Of a stretch of DNA of 64,000 bases, positions 45,459 through 56,950 are shown piece after piece. The notes below the pieces were generated by a model that saw only the letters and a list, made by a program, of their open reading frames with translations, made no database searches and was not told the DNA's origin. The DNA is from Cryptomeria japonica. Its lineage: Eukaryota > Streptophyta > Pinopsida > Cupressales > Cupressaceae. Where the stretch lies: the NCBI RefSeq assembly GCF_030272615.1, contig NC_081414.1, positions 917,237,509-917,301,508 of the forward strand, in the 5' to 3' direction. The translations under genes were made by a program, and so were the position numbers. Every line of letters begins with the position of its first letter. The stretch's first letter is position 1.

Positions 45459-46782
45459 AGGGGTACCTGATATTGTTGTCGGTACTATCCTGCCATTTGT
45501 TGTTGAAATTGTAGGAATTGCAAATATTGTTGGTAAGAATTGTTTCCTCCCATTTGGTTATTGTTCTGATACACTAGTGGGGGAGGATATTGCAGGACAA
45601 AAGGAAACTATGAAGGTGGTGGGCCAAAAATTTGGCCTGACATGTTGCATTGACCTTGTGCGCCATAATGATTTTGTTGAGCTCTGTGGTGTTGACTAGT
45701 ACTTTCCTGACCAATGCTTCTATTTTGGACATTAGTAGGGGGGACACTTATTCTTGTAGAGACAAAATACAAATTAGGCATTCCATTTGTCCATGCATGC
45801 GACATTGGCACAAAACTGGTTGCAGTACTAGAAATATTTGCTCGGGTAGAAGCTTGGGTAGCAGTTGTTGCACGTGTTGAAACAACACTTACAACGAGGG
45901 CTTGAGAAGTAGTACTTGTGATAGCAGGGTTTGAGGCATTAATAGTATTCACATGGGAAGACACAGATGCAAAAGTGACTAAAGGGCAGTTAATCGTACT
46001 AGGGACATTGGATGTCTGACCAGACATTCCATGGGTAGGGATTTGCATAGACTACTGAATGGCCAAATTTAACATTTCTTGCACCATCATGTCCCTTTCT
46101 CTTCTTACCTATTCCAATTGTCTCTACAATTCTTCTATAGATCCTCCAGTTGCATTCCCCGAAGTAAAGCATATATTGGACTCAGTGAACTGTGTTTGAA
46201 AAAGATTTTGTGATAAAGGAAATTTCATAGACACAAGGGTAGCCATAGTGTACTGTACACCAATGTTACTTTGTACATTAGCTAACTGGTCTACATACCT
46301 AGCCTCAAACTCTCTTTGTAACCTAGCCCTTTCAAATTTTGCGTACAACTTGTCATAAGCAGCCTGGTCCTGAGAAAGACCTTCATAGTAGGGATTTTGT
46401 AGGTTTTAATCCATATTAGGGAATGTGTCACTAACAAAAAGATTTTCTTTTGGCAAGGATTCATCACTACTTGTATCTTCTACTTCGTATATAGATCTAT
46501 AAGTGTCACTATTATAACCCTCTGAAATACCCTTCCCTCTTAAATCAATATGCAATTAATTTTGTTCCTCTATTCTAACAATAGGAGCATTAACCAATGT
46601 TTGAGGAAAAGTGGTTTGAGGAATACCTTTGTTCTTGATAGTCCACTTGGTGTAGACTTGATGCCCTCTATGCTCCCTTGATCAGCTTCTTTATGTGAGA
46701 TAAACTCAGTGTCAGATGTGTTGCGCCTTGCAATGTATTCACTCCTCCTTGTATCAATGTTTGTAACCTTCTTGCAGCTCAT
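44018..46782 (-). pseudogene. gag: Gag and gag-pol linker of element E
   Basis: Broken frame over 2.7 kb. 46348-46124: helical MYAKFERARLQREFEARYVD. 46048-45608: Ser/Thr/Ala-rich. 45458-45407: CAA-type triplet run. 45343-44978: Gag core with DTREWYKCLPNLSIRSFQDF and KRMFKDQYGDH (retrotrans_gag). 44902-44414: basic region. 44395-44018: acidic linker. 44017-43690 holds a Lys-rich spacer with DMMQTLSQIKI, normally just before the protease. Frameshifts and stops separate the pieces. No CCHC knuckle is recognised. Confidence 0.75.
45407..45458. repeat. (TTG)n triplet run in gag of E
   Basis: About 17 TTG/GTT triplets; on the coding strand CAA (polyGln in the Gag frame). Confidence 0.85.
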
Positions 46783-46930
46783 GTGAGCCTTTCAAGCTAA
46801 GAACTATCTTTCTTCTTTTCAGAGTTGCCACCCAAGATGGGAATATATGTTTGTTTCTTTAGTAACTCTGGACTTTGGACAAGGATTACTGGGGGTAAAA
46901 TATTCTTTTGACACAATCTTGACTTTTCTT

Positions 46931-46948
46931 TCCCCAGCAAAGTCGCCA
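46931..46948 (-). promoter_or_regulatory. Primer binding site, element E
   Basis: Minus strand TGGCGACTTTGCTGGGGA, three bases from the LTR end. Resembles the TGGCGAC...CTGGGGA primer sites of Tat/Ogre-type elements; the tRNA (Arg?) is not certain. Confidence 0.75.
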
Positions 46949-47659
46949 ATTTGTTGGTTCCCAAATCAACAGATCCTAGATACTAGAGAAATAGCCATTG
47001 ACTCATAGACAGACTTAGGATTGGTTTTGGCCAACGAATAAGATTCAACACAAAGGTTTCAATGTTCTACTCTTTAGGCTCTACAGGACATAGGTGGGTA
47101 CCTCTGTTGCAATGTTTAACAGCATTTCAACTTTACATGGACTGACATTGCAGTGTATAGAAAATGCTTTCAATGAAAATATACCAAGGAAAAGTATGAT
47201 ATACTATGAATTCTGGTTTGAACATTACTTTGTACTACTTTGCTTGCATTGAAAACTAAAAACTGGTTCTAATCTATTCTACTCCTAATGTAGAAAAACT
47301 GGAAAATGAAATATAAAAGGTGAAATAAGAATGTTGAAATGATCCTCAAACCCAGAAAAGTATGACCAATTCCTATTCAAGGGAGATACAGAGTCAAATA
47401 ACAGGTTTAAAGACAAAAAATATAACAGTATCATCATTAAATTTCAATGCTAAACATTTAATACTTGCATAAAATGTTCAGACCGAGAACATATTCATAA
47501 CTTCCTCATAAAACCTCTCACACAAATGTTGCAGTATTCAAGAAAAATGAATGTCCTCTTTATTGATTTTCAGAAAAATTGATACATTCATGATAGATTG
47601 TTGTGCTCCAAAAAAAACCTGTAAAAGACTAACTATCATAATATTACTTCAAAGCTATC

Positions 47660-47956
47660 CTAGTACATACAAAGAAAAAATTTCAAAATCGTTCTTCTTG
47701 GCCCTGAATTCCCTCTTATAACACAAGGGAGCAAAACAAGCTTCAGGCCAAGAAGACACATGTCAAAAGTACAAGATTTAGAATTCACCCTAAGGCCCAT
47801 TCTTGTCCTTATCAACATGCATATAATCTTCCTAGTTTCATTAAATGCAGGCGGCTGGGAAGTCACCATCCTAGAAGCTTTGCATTGCAGGTACACAAAA
47901 TCTGCCTCTTCATTGGTACCTTGACACATGCCTCTATCAAGATCTGAAGTACACAT
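47660..47956 (-). other. Conserved short frame downstream of ORF-X, right LTR
   Basis: Partner of 26722-26985 (DRGMCQGTNEEADF; QPPAFNETRKI), preceded on the minus strand by TTTTGTGTAG, an acceptor-like sequence. Confidence 0.35.
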
Positions 47957-48074
47957 TGGTGCCTTGCAGTAGGTAACCTAGAGAAAGGTCCTTGATGATT
48001 GAATGCTTCTGTCAATCCTCCTCAAAATTAGTAACCTACACAAAATTTTCAATCAACAAATAGAAATACTATGA

Positions 48075-51000
48075 CTAGTCTTCTTCCTCGGGCTGATCTT
48101 CCTCCAAGGAGCAATACCTTTTATGCAAGGCTTCTATTTCATCAGTCGGCAAAGATAAATCCCTCAATCCTTGTAATTTTTTCATTGCCTCCTTTGTTTT
48201 ATGGGCAAGTACAACTACAGCTCCCAAAGAAAATTTATGGTACATCTGATCCTTCTCCATAATCTTATCAATAATATTAAAAAAGGTATCCCCTTGGTTT
48301 GGATCAATAGCCAAAGATGTTAGAATTGCATTGATTGCATCTTGGAAACCTTGCCTTCATTCTTCTAGGCCTTTGATCTATCCATCATTTGTCAAAATTG
48401 TGGGGACGTGCCACCTTTTAAGCCTTTGGAAAGAATTGATCATTCCCAACAATGATTTATTTTCTTCTTCTATGTTGGACAACTCCTTAGTCAATAAATT
48501 ATAATTTTCCAAGTGGTATCTACAATTTGGGGTGGTTGGGCCACATTTTTTACTACCAGCGTGATCTCTTTCAATTGTTGACCCTTTGGTAGCCAAGTGA
48601 CTCTTATTGGTTGAAGGAATGAATAATTCCATCCAACTAACTCGTGAGCTGAGATGTCAAAGAATTTGAAGTTTGAACTTCATCCAATTTATCAATAATT
48701 TATTTGAAATCCTCAAAATTGAATCTTTCTATATTTCAAAATAGTTGTTCTCAACTTCATATTTGACTCTCTGTAACTCTTTATTCATTCTTTCTAATTC
48801 TTCAGGTCTAATTCCTCCTAAAGAATCTGCAGTCACCTTCTTTATTTGCTCATTTAATGCACAATTTTCAATGAATAACTTGTTGTAAATTGCATTAAGA
48901 GCCACATGCATATCCTTTAAACTTAAATGTTTTTGCTCAAGATCATCTACTGCTAATTGAGAAAATTGGACCACATGTGAGGTAATTTCTACAGCCTCTG
49001 ATGCAGTGGTGTCCTCTAGGGTCCTAATTATTGCATCCCCTATCTTTTGTTGTCCACCTTGCAGAACCATAGGCTTTTAGACAATTGGGGCCTTTGACCA
49101 TAGAGAAGATGCCTTTTGGCCTACACTCACCCCAGACCCATGATCTTTGAACTCTTTTGCAAAATTGGGATCCTTCTGCTGCATAATTTGATCTAACAAA
49201 AAGATTTTTTCAAAGTCCTAGTTGGGGACAAGAAGCATGCCACTATTTCTAATCATCTACCAGCCTTCCTTAGGGGTGCATCTGAAACTATTTTGGTCAA
49301 AATTTATGATCTCCTCATCAGATAGATCCTTCAACTTTTCCCTAAGACAAAAATATTTTAACTCGGGAAAGTTCATAAAATTGTCGTCTACTATGAAGTT
49401 TTTTGAGGCGATGATCCTTTCATCATCTATCTCCTCAACAGGGATTGTACTTGGGATAATGGCTCTATCTGAGTCATTTAGGACCTCAGCAGCCTCATCT
49501 TCATGGAATGTTTCTCAAGGGAAAGAAGGGGAAGGCACATTTGTATCAAAATCCATCGGGACATCTACAAAATCGGACATTTTTTCCTTTCATTTTTCAA
49601 CTCTCCTGACCTATTCAGTTGTCTGCCCAAAAGTGCTAAGAGATGTTCTTTCAATTGTTACTGTATGCCCTTTCATCTTGTATACTATAGGGGCAGGGTT
49701 AATAGGTCTTGTCTCAAATTTAACCCCTTTGTCCTTGGCATCCCTTCTCTCCATTTACATCTTTATTATATCATCTGCCTTTCTTATCATGAAAGACAAC
49801 CTTGCTAAATTAGTCTAGAATTACCTGTAAAAACCTTCAAAATTGGGATCCTCTTTTTTCCTCACTCAAGCTTCTTCATGAGCTCCCATTTCTTCCTGTG
49901 TTTTTCTGCTTCAACAAAGTGAGCATTTCTTATTAAATCCTCTCACTCATCAAATGAATGTAAATATCCCTTCTCCTTTAGCTTGTATACTCTGAGGTCA
50001 TTTATGCATCCCTCAGGGTCAAAATGTCAAGCTTAGGCAACCTTCAACCTATAAAGCTTTACTAAAAAATCATGCACCTTTCCCAGGGTATCACATCCTA
50101 CAGTGAATTCTTCAAACTTGATCACCCTGGGGAGGAGTCTCCCTTTCTTATCTGTTCGAATTTGTGTCATCTCCATCCACTTTAATTTCCAAATTAATTC
50201 AATGAATGCTAGCCTAGGAGAGACAAAAAGCGGCAAAATGTGGCGTGCTTGCTCACACCCGTATACCCTGACGATAGTGCAGTTTCCTTACAAAAAGAAG
50301 TCCCCAAAATTATGGATGAAATCCCTGTCTGGGTATACTATTACTTCACCCTTACAACTCCTTATCTTCAAAATTTTAATAATATTCTTTGGTAGCCTGG
50401 GTAGCCTTACTACAAGCCTTGACAATACCTTCATGATGAAATGATCAAAGAATACAGAACAACTACCAAACCTGGACCCTTTGTCCCACACCTAGGTCCA
50501 TCTTTGTACTGGCCATGGAAGACCCGTGTGTGTATCATTTGTCCTTATTGCTAATTTTGGACCCCAATAAGCCCTGTTCTGATAAAGAATCATATGACAC
50601 AATAAAGAATAGTGTCTAAATTCCAGGTTCTCCTTTTTATTTATTGCTCCCATTAACACTTCATGGAGCTTATCAGGAATAATAGCTGCAAAATCATATA
50701 GCTCATTTATTGAGGGTTGTTGGATATTGATGGAAATCATCATGAAATCTATGGGTGTTTGAGTAAGCCTGCAATCTACCCCAAGAACCTTCCCTAATGC
50801 AGAGTAGGTCTTAACAAGATAGGGCTCAAAGCACTCTAAGCTTAAAGGCTCCCTCTCAGATGGCAAGACATAATTCTGTGAATTTTTTAAAATTTTCCTC
50901 ATGAAATGAGGAAAAAATTCCTTTCTATACATGTCCTTTTTGTATTGGTAATTCCTTTCCAAATTATTTATGTTTATTTTTTTGAGGGCACAATTTTCCA

Positions 51001-51997
51001 AACCAAAACAATCTACAATAGCCCTATGTGAAATGTCCAATAAGACATAGGCATCTTCTGATCTTACAATCCTGCTTGGGGGATCATAGGAAACAACTAT
51101 CTCTCTTATTAACATTGGTTCTACAAAGACATTTGGCACCACTAGCTTCCCCAAGTTCAGTGGCCAAGGATTCGATACTAGAAGATACCTCCCTCTCTCT
51201 TTTGTAATTGCATCTTTTCATCCTACCTCTTTGTCATTGAAGGCAATTGTAATGATGTCATTCATAGAGGCCCCTTCAAAAAATTATAACAAGTCCTGAT
51301 GGAGGCTTCTTATTTGTCTAGTTAGCCTTTTTGCCGCCTCCTCTAATCTCTGTTCAATTTCATGTTGCAATTCCTCTGCAGTCTTTGCATGAGCAAGAGG
51401 GGTAGTTGGCACTATTTTTGGTTTCTCTGCTTGAGATGATGACTCACCTTAAGATGTCTTTCTAGGTCTCTTGGGAACTTTGGGAGCTGGCCCTTTTATA
51501 GGAGCAACTTCCTTCACCTGCTCAGCAAGGTTGTCCCTCTGCGGGGCTTGCTGCTGAGGAATTGGGGTTTCCTCATCGGGTGGGTTTTCAGTAGTAGGGG
51601 CATTTTTTATATAAGGATGGGATTCAGTGCTAGGTGTTTTAATGGAAGATTTTTGGGTAACTTTTCTCCTCTTTTGAACTGGTTTCCTTTCTTTAGGAGG
51701 AGGGGCAAGCTCATCCGAAGACTCACTGTCAGAAACAATAGTGACAGTCTTTTGAACTATCCTTTTCTTTCTCTTTGCAGCTTTCTCTTTAGGATGGGAG
51801 CTTGCTTCAGCTTCTTTAGACATTTGTGGTGCAGATTGAGAGCTTGGTTCAGTAGTGGGAATGTTTTCAATTACCAGCATAAACAGAATTACATCAAGGG
51901 GAACGACATGGGTAATCTCTGGCATTGCAGAGCTAGTGCCAACTTTAGGAATATTCTCAGCAGTGGGAGTAGCAGATTCCTTGATAGGGGAGGCCAT
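48075..51997 (-). pseudogene. ORF-X, copy in the 5' LTR of element E
   Basis: About 1,300 codons. 51997-51449: MASPIKESATPTAENIPKVG, disordered, with basic clusters AKRKKRIVQK, QKRRKVTQK and PKRPRKTS (nuclear-signal-like) and acidic SDSESSDE. 51154-50492: globular-looking core with NLGKLVVPNVFVEPMLIREI, DISHRAIVDCFGLENC, LYDFAAIIPDKLHEVLMGAI and HYSLLCHMILYQNRAYWGPK. 50491-49860: Lys-rich, with VIKFEEFTVG. 49070-48075: acidic, then coiled coils. Interrupted by several stops and frameshifts. The order disordered/basic, core, coiled coil recalls ORF2 of B and C. No known family assigned; a plant transposon-type (PMD-like) core is possible. Confidence 0.6.
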
Positions 51998-52473
51998 TTT
52001 AAAATTAAAAATGAAAGAGATCCTGGAAAGCTAAACACAGACACAAACCCTACAGACTCTAGGGCACACACAAAATCTCTACGTATCACAACTATAACAA
52101 CCTAGAAAATGCACAAGGATGGTAGAATAATTAACTTGTTGGGCTGAATTTGCTGGAGGACACATTGATTTTCTAAAATTCGCTCTTCTTCTCACTCGAT
52201 GATGCTCTGAATTCTTCTTTGGATGCAAGGTATGAGAGAAAAATTGATGAATTTCTCTTTATGGTGACACCATTAATTCATTCATGCTGGACAGAGTGAA
52301 TTGTTGGTGCCAAATTTGAATATCCGTTGATCAGAATTTGAATGGTCGAGATTGCCTTTGACAACCTTCAAATGATGACATGGCATTTATTAGACTATCC
52401 TTGGCCAACTCAAACTTTTCAAAATTCTTGTCGTTTGAACCTTTTTTATGATTTTATGTCTTTCACCATCTTT

Positions 52474-53420
52474 CTGGGATAAGCCTTCCTTAGACTTCTC
52501 TTGAATTCCTTATCCCGCACTACCTTTTTCTATCTTGAAAATCCTCGTGAGATAAGGTCCCTACGTATTTACCTTTATTTTTTATCCCACGACACCCGAA
52601 AACATTCCTCTCACCCTCGCAGGATAAGGTCTTGCCATATTTTATTTATCGTCACCCTTTAACCCTTATCCCATGGAACATTTGTCAATTTTGTCTCTTC
52701 TCACAGGATAAGGCCTTTGCATGTCCTTTGAGTATCCTCTGACCTCGTGTTGCTCATATCTCCCTATTATTTCCCACTTGAAGGCACCTTTCCTTGATAT
52801 TTTTTCTTCATGCGGGATAAGCCTCTTAAGATTTTCCTCTCTTATCTCGCGATCCATCTCTTATCCCCATGGGAACATGCAGGATAAGAGATCCTATCGA
52901 TCTGGCCTTGTAATCTCTATCCCGCAGCACATTGAGTATAATAAATCCCTTGCAGGATAAGGTTCTTTGTATTTACCTTGTTACCTCTTATCCCAAGCCA
53001 TCTTTGCATTGGCCTATGAGAATTGTGGGATAACTTTACCTTATAACTCTGAGTTGTTTCTTGTCCCACGGGCCCATCAAGGCGCCTTAAAACCATCATG
53101 GGATAAGACTTTCATGTCTGCTTATTTACCTTTTTCTTATCCTGCATGGTCACATTACATAGTGAAAACTGCTACCATATATGCAAACATTCCTTACCCT
53201 GCACAAGCCTTTTGCTGCTATGAAATGACTGCGGGATGAGGATCCCTTTGTTGCCTCTATCTCCTTCTTATCTCGCGGGCCTTAGTCACAGCTTCAAAGG
53301 TGTCGCAGGATAAGTCTTGTTCTTTAAGCTTTGTAAATTCTTTATCCTGTGTGATTGAGACCTTTCATTGAAAGGCCTGTGGGATAACATTTCGTTGTGT
53401 TTCTTTTAGCACACTTATCT
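52474..53420. promoter_or_regulatory. GGATAAG/CTTATCC motif array, right LTR of E
   Basis: Partner of 38033-38986. It keeps the same spacing and alternating orientation, with different CG-to-TG/CA changes. Lies 0.5-1.5 kb upstream of ORF-X on the minus strand. Confidence 0.65.
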
Positions 53421-53821
53421 CTCACAACTATGAAACTAAAGCAGGCACTTAGGTGGATCATTTTTAGCATGTGGAGACTAGTCGAGGGTAAAGTGACCAT
53501 GTGTGGGGGTCTTCCTATGGAATTTTTAAAAGGCAAAACCACAGGGATACCTAACACTTAGGCATATAATAAAAAATTAAAGCAACAACCTCAAGAGATA
53601 ATGCCTAGTGCGCGGGGCTGGTGAACGAACAACAAAGGACCCTTCTGATGACAACTTAAAACTAGGCCACCAATGATCACAAGTCAACTGCAGAACATAA
53701 CATTTCTCGAGAGAACAAAAGAAAATCTTAAGAGCTCTAAAACCCTTTCCAAAAATCTTAAACCCTAAGTTCCAACACACGGGAAGGGGACAAATAAGAC
53801 CAATTTTAAAACCCTCCAACA

Positions 53822-53983
53822 TAAACTTTCTAAAGCACCTCATACTTACTCAATATCACTACTACACCACACAACAACATCATAGCATTTATTTCTAAAC
53901 TATCTACAACACATAATGGCATCAATGACAACACCAGACAGGTTGATATCAATGACAACACAACACAACTCAAGTTTCCAATA
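53822..53983 (-). repeat. 5' LTR of element A, second segment
   Basis: Matches 10335-10497 (CCTCATACTTACTCAATATC...CAAGTTTCCAA) and ends CAATA, the outer end of element A. Confidence 0.8.
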
Positions 53984-53988
53984 GTCCC
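53984..53988. repeat. Target-site duplication of element A, right (GTCCC)
   Basis: Second GTCCC copy, followed by LINE sequence. Confidence 0.75.
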
Positions 53989-54715
53989 TTCGGTGGTCTC
54001 AAAGGAACAAATTAGGTTTACCTCAGATATGTCCTCTCATCATGTATAGTATAATTTTATCCAATGAAGAAATTCACTCAATTGGGAAATTTAAATTGAA
54101 GAGTATGCTCTTCAGAATTCATGTCAACAAGGCATATGATAGAGTAAAGTGGCAGTATTTAATGTTGATCATGAAGAAGTTTAGGTTTGATTCTAGATGG
54201 TTGCAATTGACTTTTGAGTGTATCTCTTTAGTGTGGTTCTCTATCTTAGGAATGTCTCCCTCTATGGGGTTTTAATGTCCACTAATTGATCTTCACCACG
54301 GAGACCCCTTGTCAACCACTTTGTTTGTGGTAATGACTAAGGACACAGGGTGATCCTTTGAGGCTTGGTAAAGAATGGATAAGTGGAAAATGGTTCAAGT
54401 GGCAGAAGGGGTTGAGTAGATCACTCATATTTAGTTTGTAGAAGATACAACATTGTTGGGTGAAGCCTCCATTTAGGAGAAGGAAGACATCAAGAAAATC
54501 TTGGACAACTATGTGCGTGTTTCAAGACAAATTCTAAACAATGAAAAGCATAATATTTTATTTTTCAACACTAAAGTTTCTATTTAAAGAATGATTGCCA
54601 AATTTTAGGGCTTATATATTGTAAGTCTTGTTTCTAAGTATCTTGGGCCTCCTTTATTATATGGTGAGATAAAATCTAGGTTATGGGATGATGTGGTCTC
54701 CAAATATCGCATTCG
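53984..54715 (+). pseudogene. L1-type LINE reverse transcriptase, part 2
   Basis: Plus-strand continuation of 1031-1553. Motifs: VVSKEQIRF; YSIILSNEEIHSIGKFKLKS; HVNKAYDRVKWQYL (catalytic Asp of the usual DMxKAYDRV replaced by His); ISLVWFSILGMSPSMGF; HHGDPLSTTLFVV (usual LRQGDPLSP); FVEDTTLLGEAS (usual FADDTLL, first Asp now Glu); and RLWDDVVSKYR at the end. It is frameshifted between 54270 and 54300 and carries stops. It ends in a pyrimidine-rich microsatellite, so the 3' part and poly-A tail are not seen. Confidence 0.8.
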
Positions 54716-54893
54716 AATCTCTTCTTAACCTACATCTCTCTCCCTCTTTCTCTTTCTCAACCTACATCTCTCTCCCTCCCTACATATTTCTCTACCTCTC
54801 TCTTTCCTTTTCTATCTACATATCTATATCTACCTACCTCTCATGGAATCCCCCTCTACTATATTCATTTGCATACCTCTCCCTCCATCTTAC

Positions 54894-54981
<88 letters not shown>

Positions 54982-55168
54982 TATCTCTCTCTCTATCTAT
55001 CTCATCTCTCTTTCTCCTTGACTCTCTTCTTAACGATAAAGAGGGATAAAGGGAGAGAGGTAGAGAGGTGAGAGACCCATTGGGATAGAGAGTGAGATTA
55101 GATATATAGATGGGAGTGATAAATGTGTGTAATGAGGTATGGAGGGATATGGAGAGAGGTAAATAGAT

Positions 55169-55206
<38 letters not shown>

Positions 55207-55440
55207 AGAGAGGGGGGAGATACAAAGGTGAGAGAGAGAAGAGATGAAGGGGGAGAGGGGAGGATTGATAAAGAGGTATGGAAGGAGATAGGTAGAGAGG
55301 TGAGAGACATATAGGAGGATAGAGTGATGAGAGACCTAGAGAGAGTGAGTGAGAAATGTGTGTAATAAAATATGGAGGGAGAGGTAGAGAGGTAAAGAGG
55401 GAAGGAAAGAGAAAGAGTGGAGATAGAATTAGATAAAGTA
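54716..55440. repeat. Pyrimidine-rich then purine-rich microsatellite block 1
   Basis: 54716-54895 is CT-rich; 54896-54980 is (TG)n, about 42 units; 54981-55020 is (CT/TATC)n; from about 55030 to 55440 the plus strand is GA-rich, with a pure (AG)n at 55173-55203. Apparent CVCVCV-type frames are artefacts of the repeat. Confidence 0.9.
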
Positions 55441-55464
55441 GGATACCTATAAAAATCTACATTG

Positions 55465-55565
55465 ATTATGAAGGGTAATTCAATGAATATTTCTATGATA
55501 ATAAATGCATAAATAACCATTGAATTCCCTTCATAATTTAAGTATGTCCTAGTATTTATGCATTT
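55465..55565. repeat. Inverted repeats in the AT-rich island between purine/pyrimidine blocks
   Basis: Arms 55465-55485 and 55518-55537 pair over 20 bp with one bulged base. A second perfect 13-bp pair (55503-55515 and 55553-55565, AAATGCATAAATA / TATTTATGCATTT) overlaps it. Possible fold-back element remnant. Confidence 0.7.
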
Positions 55566-55619
55566 CTTCTCACATAAATAGTTATTAGATTTCCCTGCAT
55601 AATTCAAGTAGACATTTTA

Positions 55620-55712
55620 TAAGTTTCGTACTCTTTCTACTTCTATCTCCCTTCTTTATCCCTCCCTCCCTCTTTACCTTACTACCACTCCCTCTATGTC
55701 TCATTGCACACA

Positions 55713-55769
<57 letters not shown>

Positions 55770-56383
55770 ATAAATTTCTCACTCCCCTCTATATAACTCA
55801 CCTCACTCTCTCTCCTACTAGGTCTCTCACCTCTCTAGATAAATAGAGAGAGGAGATAAATAGAGAAATGGAGACGGGAGATATAGAACTTAGAGATAGA
55901 TGGATAAGTAGAGAGGCAAAGAAAGGGAAGGAGGGAGGGATGTGGGTATAAAGAGAGAGGGTGGGAAGGAGGCAAAGGTATGTATAGAGAAACGAAGAGG
56001 GAAGATAGATATAAGTAGAGATAGAAGAGGATAGGAAGTATGGAATGAGGGAAGGAGTGCTATGTAGAAAAACTAAGGAAGTGAGAAAAATAGAGGAAGG
56101 GTTTGAGAGGAAATAGCTAGATAGAGGTAGAGAGAGGGGAGAGAGGGGGAGTAATATGGAGAGAGATAGGTATAAATCTCAAGGGAGAGAAAGAGAGTGA
56201 GATAAAGAGAAATAGAGAGGTAAGTTTGGAGCAAGTGAGTGAGAGGGAGAGAGGATATTTATGTAGATAAATAAACGTGGGGAAGGAGGGAGGTAGAGGT
56301 ATGTGGAGAGAAGGAGAGTGGAGATAGAGGTAAGTAGAAAGGGAAATAGTGAGAGTGAGAAAAGTAGAGAGGGATCATGGGAG

Positions 56384-56420
<37 letters not shown>

Positions 56421-56701
56421 TGTAGAGAAGTAGAGGTAGGGAAAGAGTGAGGGGATGTATGTAGGGAGAAGGAGAGAGGAGATAGTGATTAGAGAGGGAA
56501 GGAGGGAGATAGTTAGAGAGGGGGAGAGAGAGGAGATATAGAGAGGAGAGAATGCATCTGATCTTAGTAGAGATATAGAGAAGGGTGAGAGAGGTAGGTT
56601 TAGATATTAGGGAGAGAGGAGAGAGTGAGATAGAGAGAAGTGGGAGAGAGGAATTGAGAAAGAGATATGGGTTAATATATCAAGCGATAAAAAATGGTGA
56701 A

Positions 56702-56763
<62 letters not shown>

Positions 56764-56950
56764 AATAGGATCTCAGTGATTATTAAAATTTGACTGTCTT
56801 AGAAATTACAAGATCTAGAGCTCTGGGAGAGAGGGGACAGTGAGATAGAGAAAAGTAGATAAGGAGGAGGAGAAGAGAGATAGGAAAATAGATAAGTCTA
56901 GAGCTTGGGGGAGACAAACAACGTGAGATAGAGAGATAGCAAGAGAATGA
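55620..56950. repeat. Pyrimidine-rich then purine-rich microsatellite block 2
   Basis: 55620-55840 is CT-rich with pure (TC)n at 55715-55764. 55845-56950 is GA-rich with pure (AG)n at 56390-56418 and 56705-56761. The strand switch at about 55842 repeats the one at about 55030. No gene. Confidence 0.9.

Larger units (their letters stand above)
25797..53821 (-). mobile_element. Ty3/gypsy (Tat-like) element E with giant LTRs
   Basis: 28.0 kb, or about 21.4 kb without the nested element C. LTR-like repeats of about 6.9 kb flank a 7.6-kb interior (39381-46951) with gag, protease, an RNase H, reverse transcriptase, a second RNase H and integrase on the minus strand. LTR ends are TGTTGG...CCAACA, and a gypsy-type primer site sits beside the right copy. 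It inserted into the 5' LTR of copia A; flanking bases CCAAC (25791-25795) and TAAAC (53822-53826) may be a decayed target duplication. No convincing polypurine tract is seen beside 39380. Protease, integrase and one RNase H have lost key residues, so it is dead. Confidence 0.75.
46952..53821 (-). repeat. 5' LTR of element E (6.87 kb)
   Basis: Uninterrupted LTR copy. Collinear with 25797-30989 plus 37636-39380. TGTTGGTTCCC at the primer-site side, CCCTCCAACA at the far end. Contains ORF-X (48075-51997) and the GGATAAG array (52474-53420). Confidence 0.75.
1554..53983 (-). mobile_element. Ty1-copia element A, host of the whole insertion nest
   Basis: Minus-strand copia element. Its 3' LTR is 1554-2618 plus 10023-10497, its interior 10498-10660 plus 21516-24399, and its 5' LTR 24400-25796 plus 53822-53983. 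Outer ends are TATTG...CAATA, a mutated TG...CA terminal repeat, flanked by GTCCC. Nested inside are B (2619-10017), G (10661-21510), E (25797-53821) and, inside E, C (30990-37630). Without inserts it would be about 6.1 kb. Its pol has lost the stretch from gag to the integrase core and carries many stops, so it is inactive. The G-rich motif near the LTR end resembles Sirevirus-like copia elements, but that lineage call is tentative. Confidence 0.8.

Noticed and set aside
54688..55071. Open frame rich in CVCVCV and similar frames in the GA/TG tracts
   Set aside because: Produced by (TG)n and (CT)n microsatellites; no non-repeat conserved residues.
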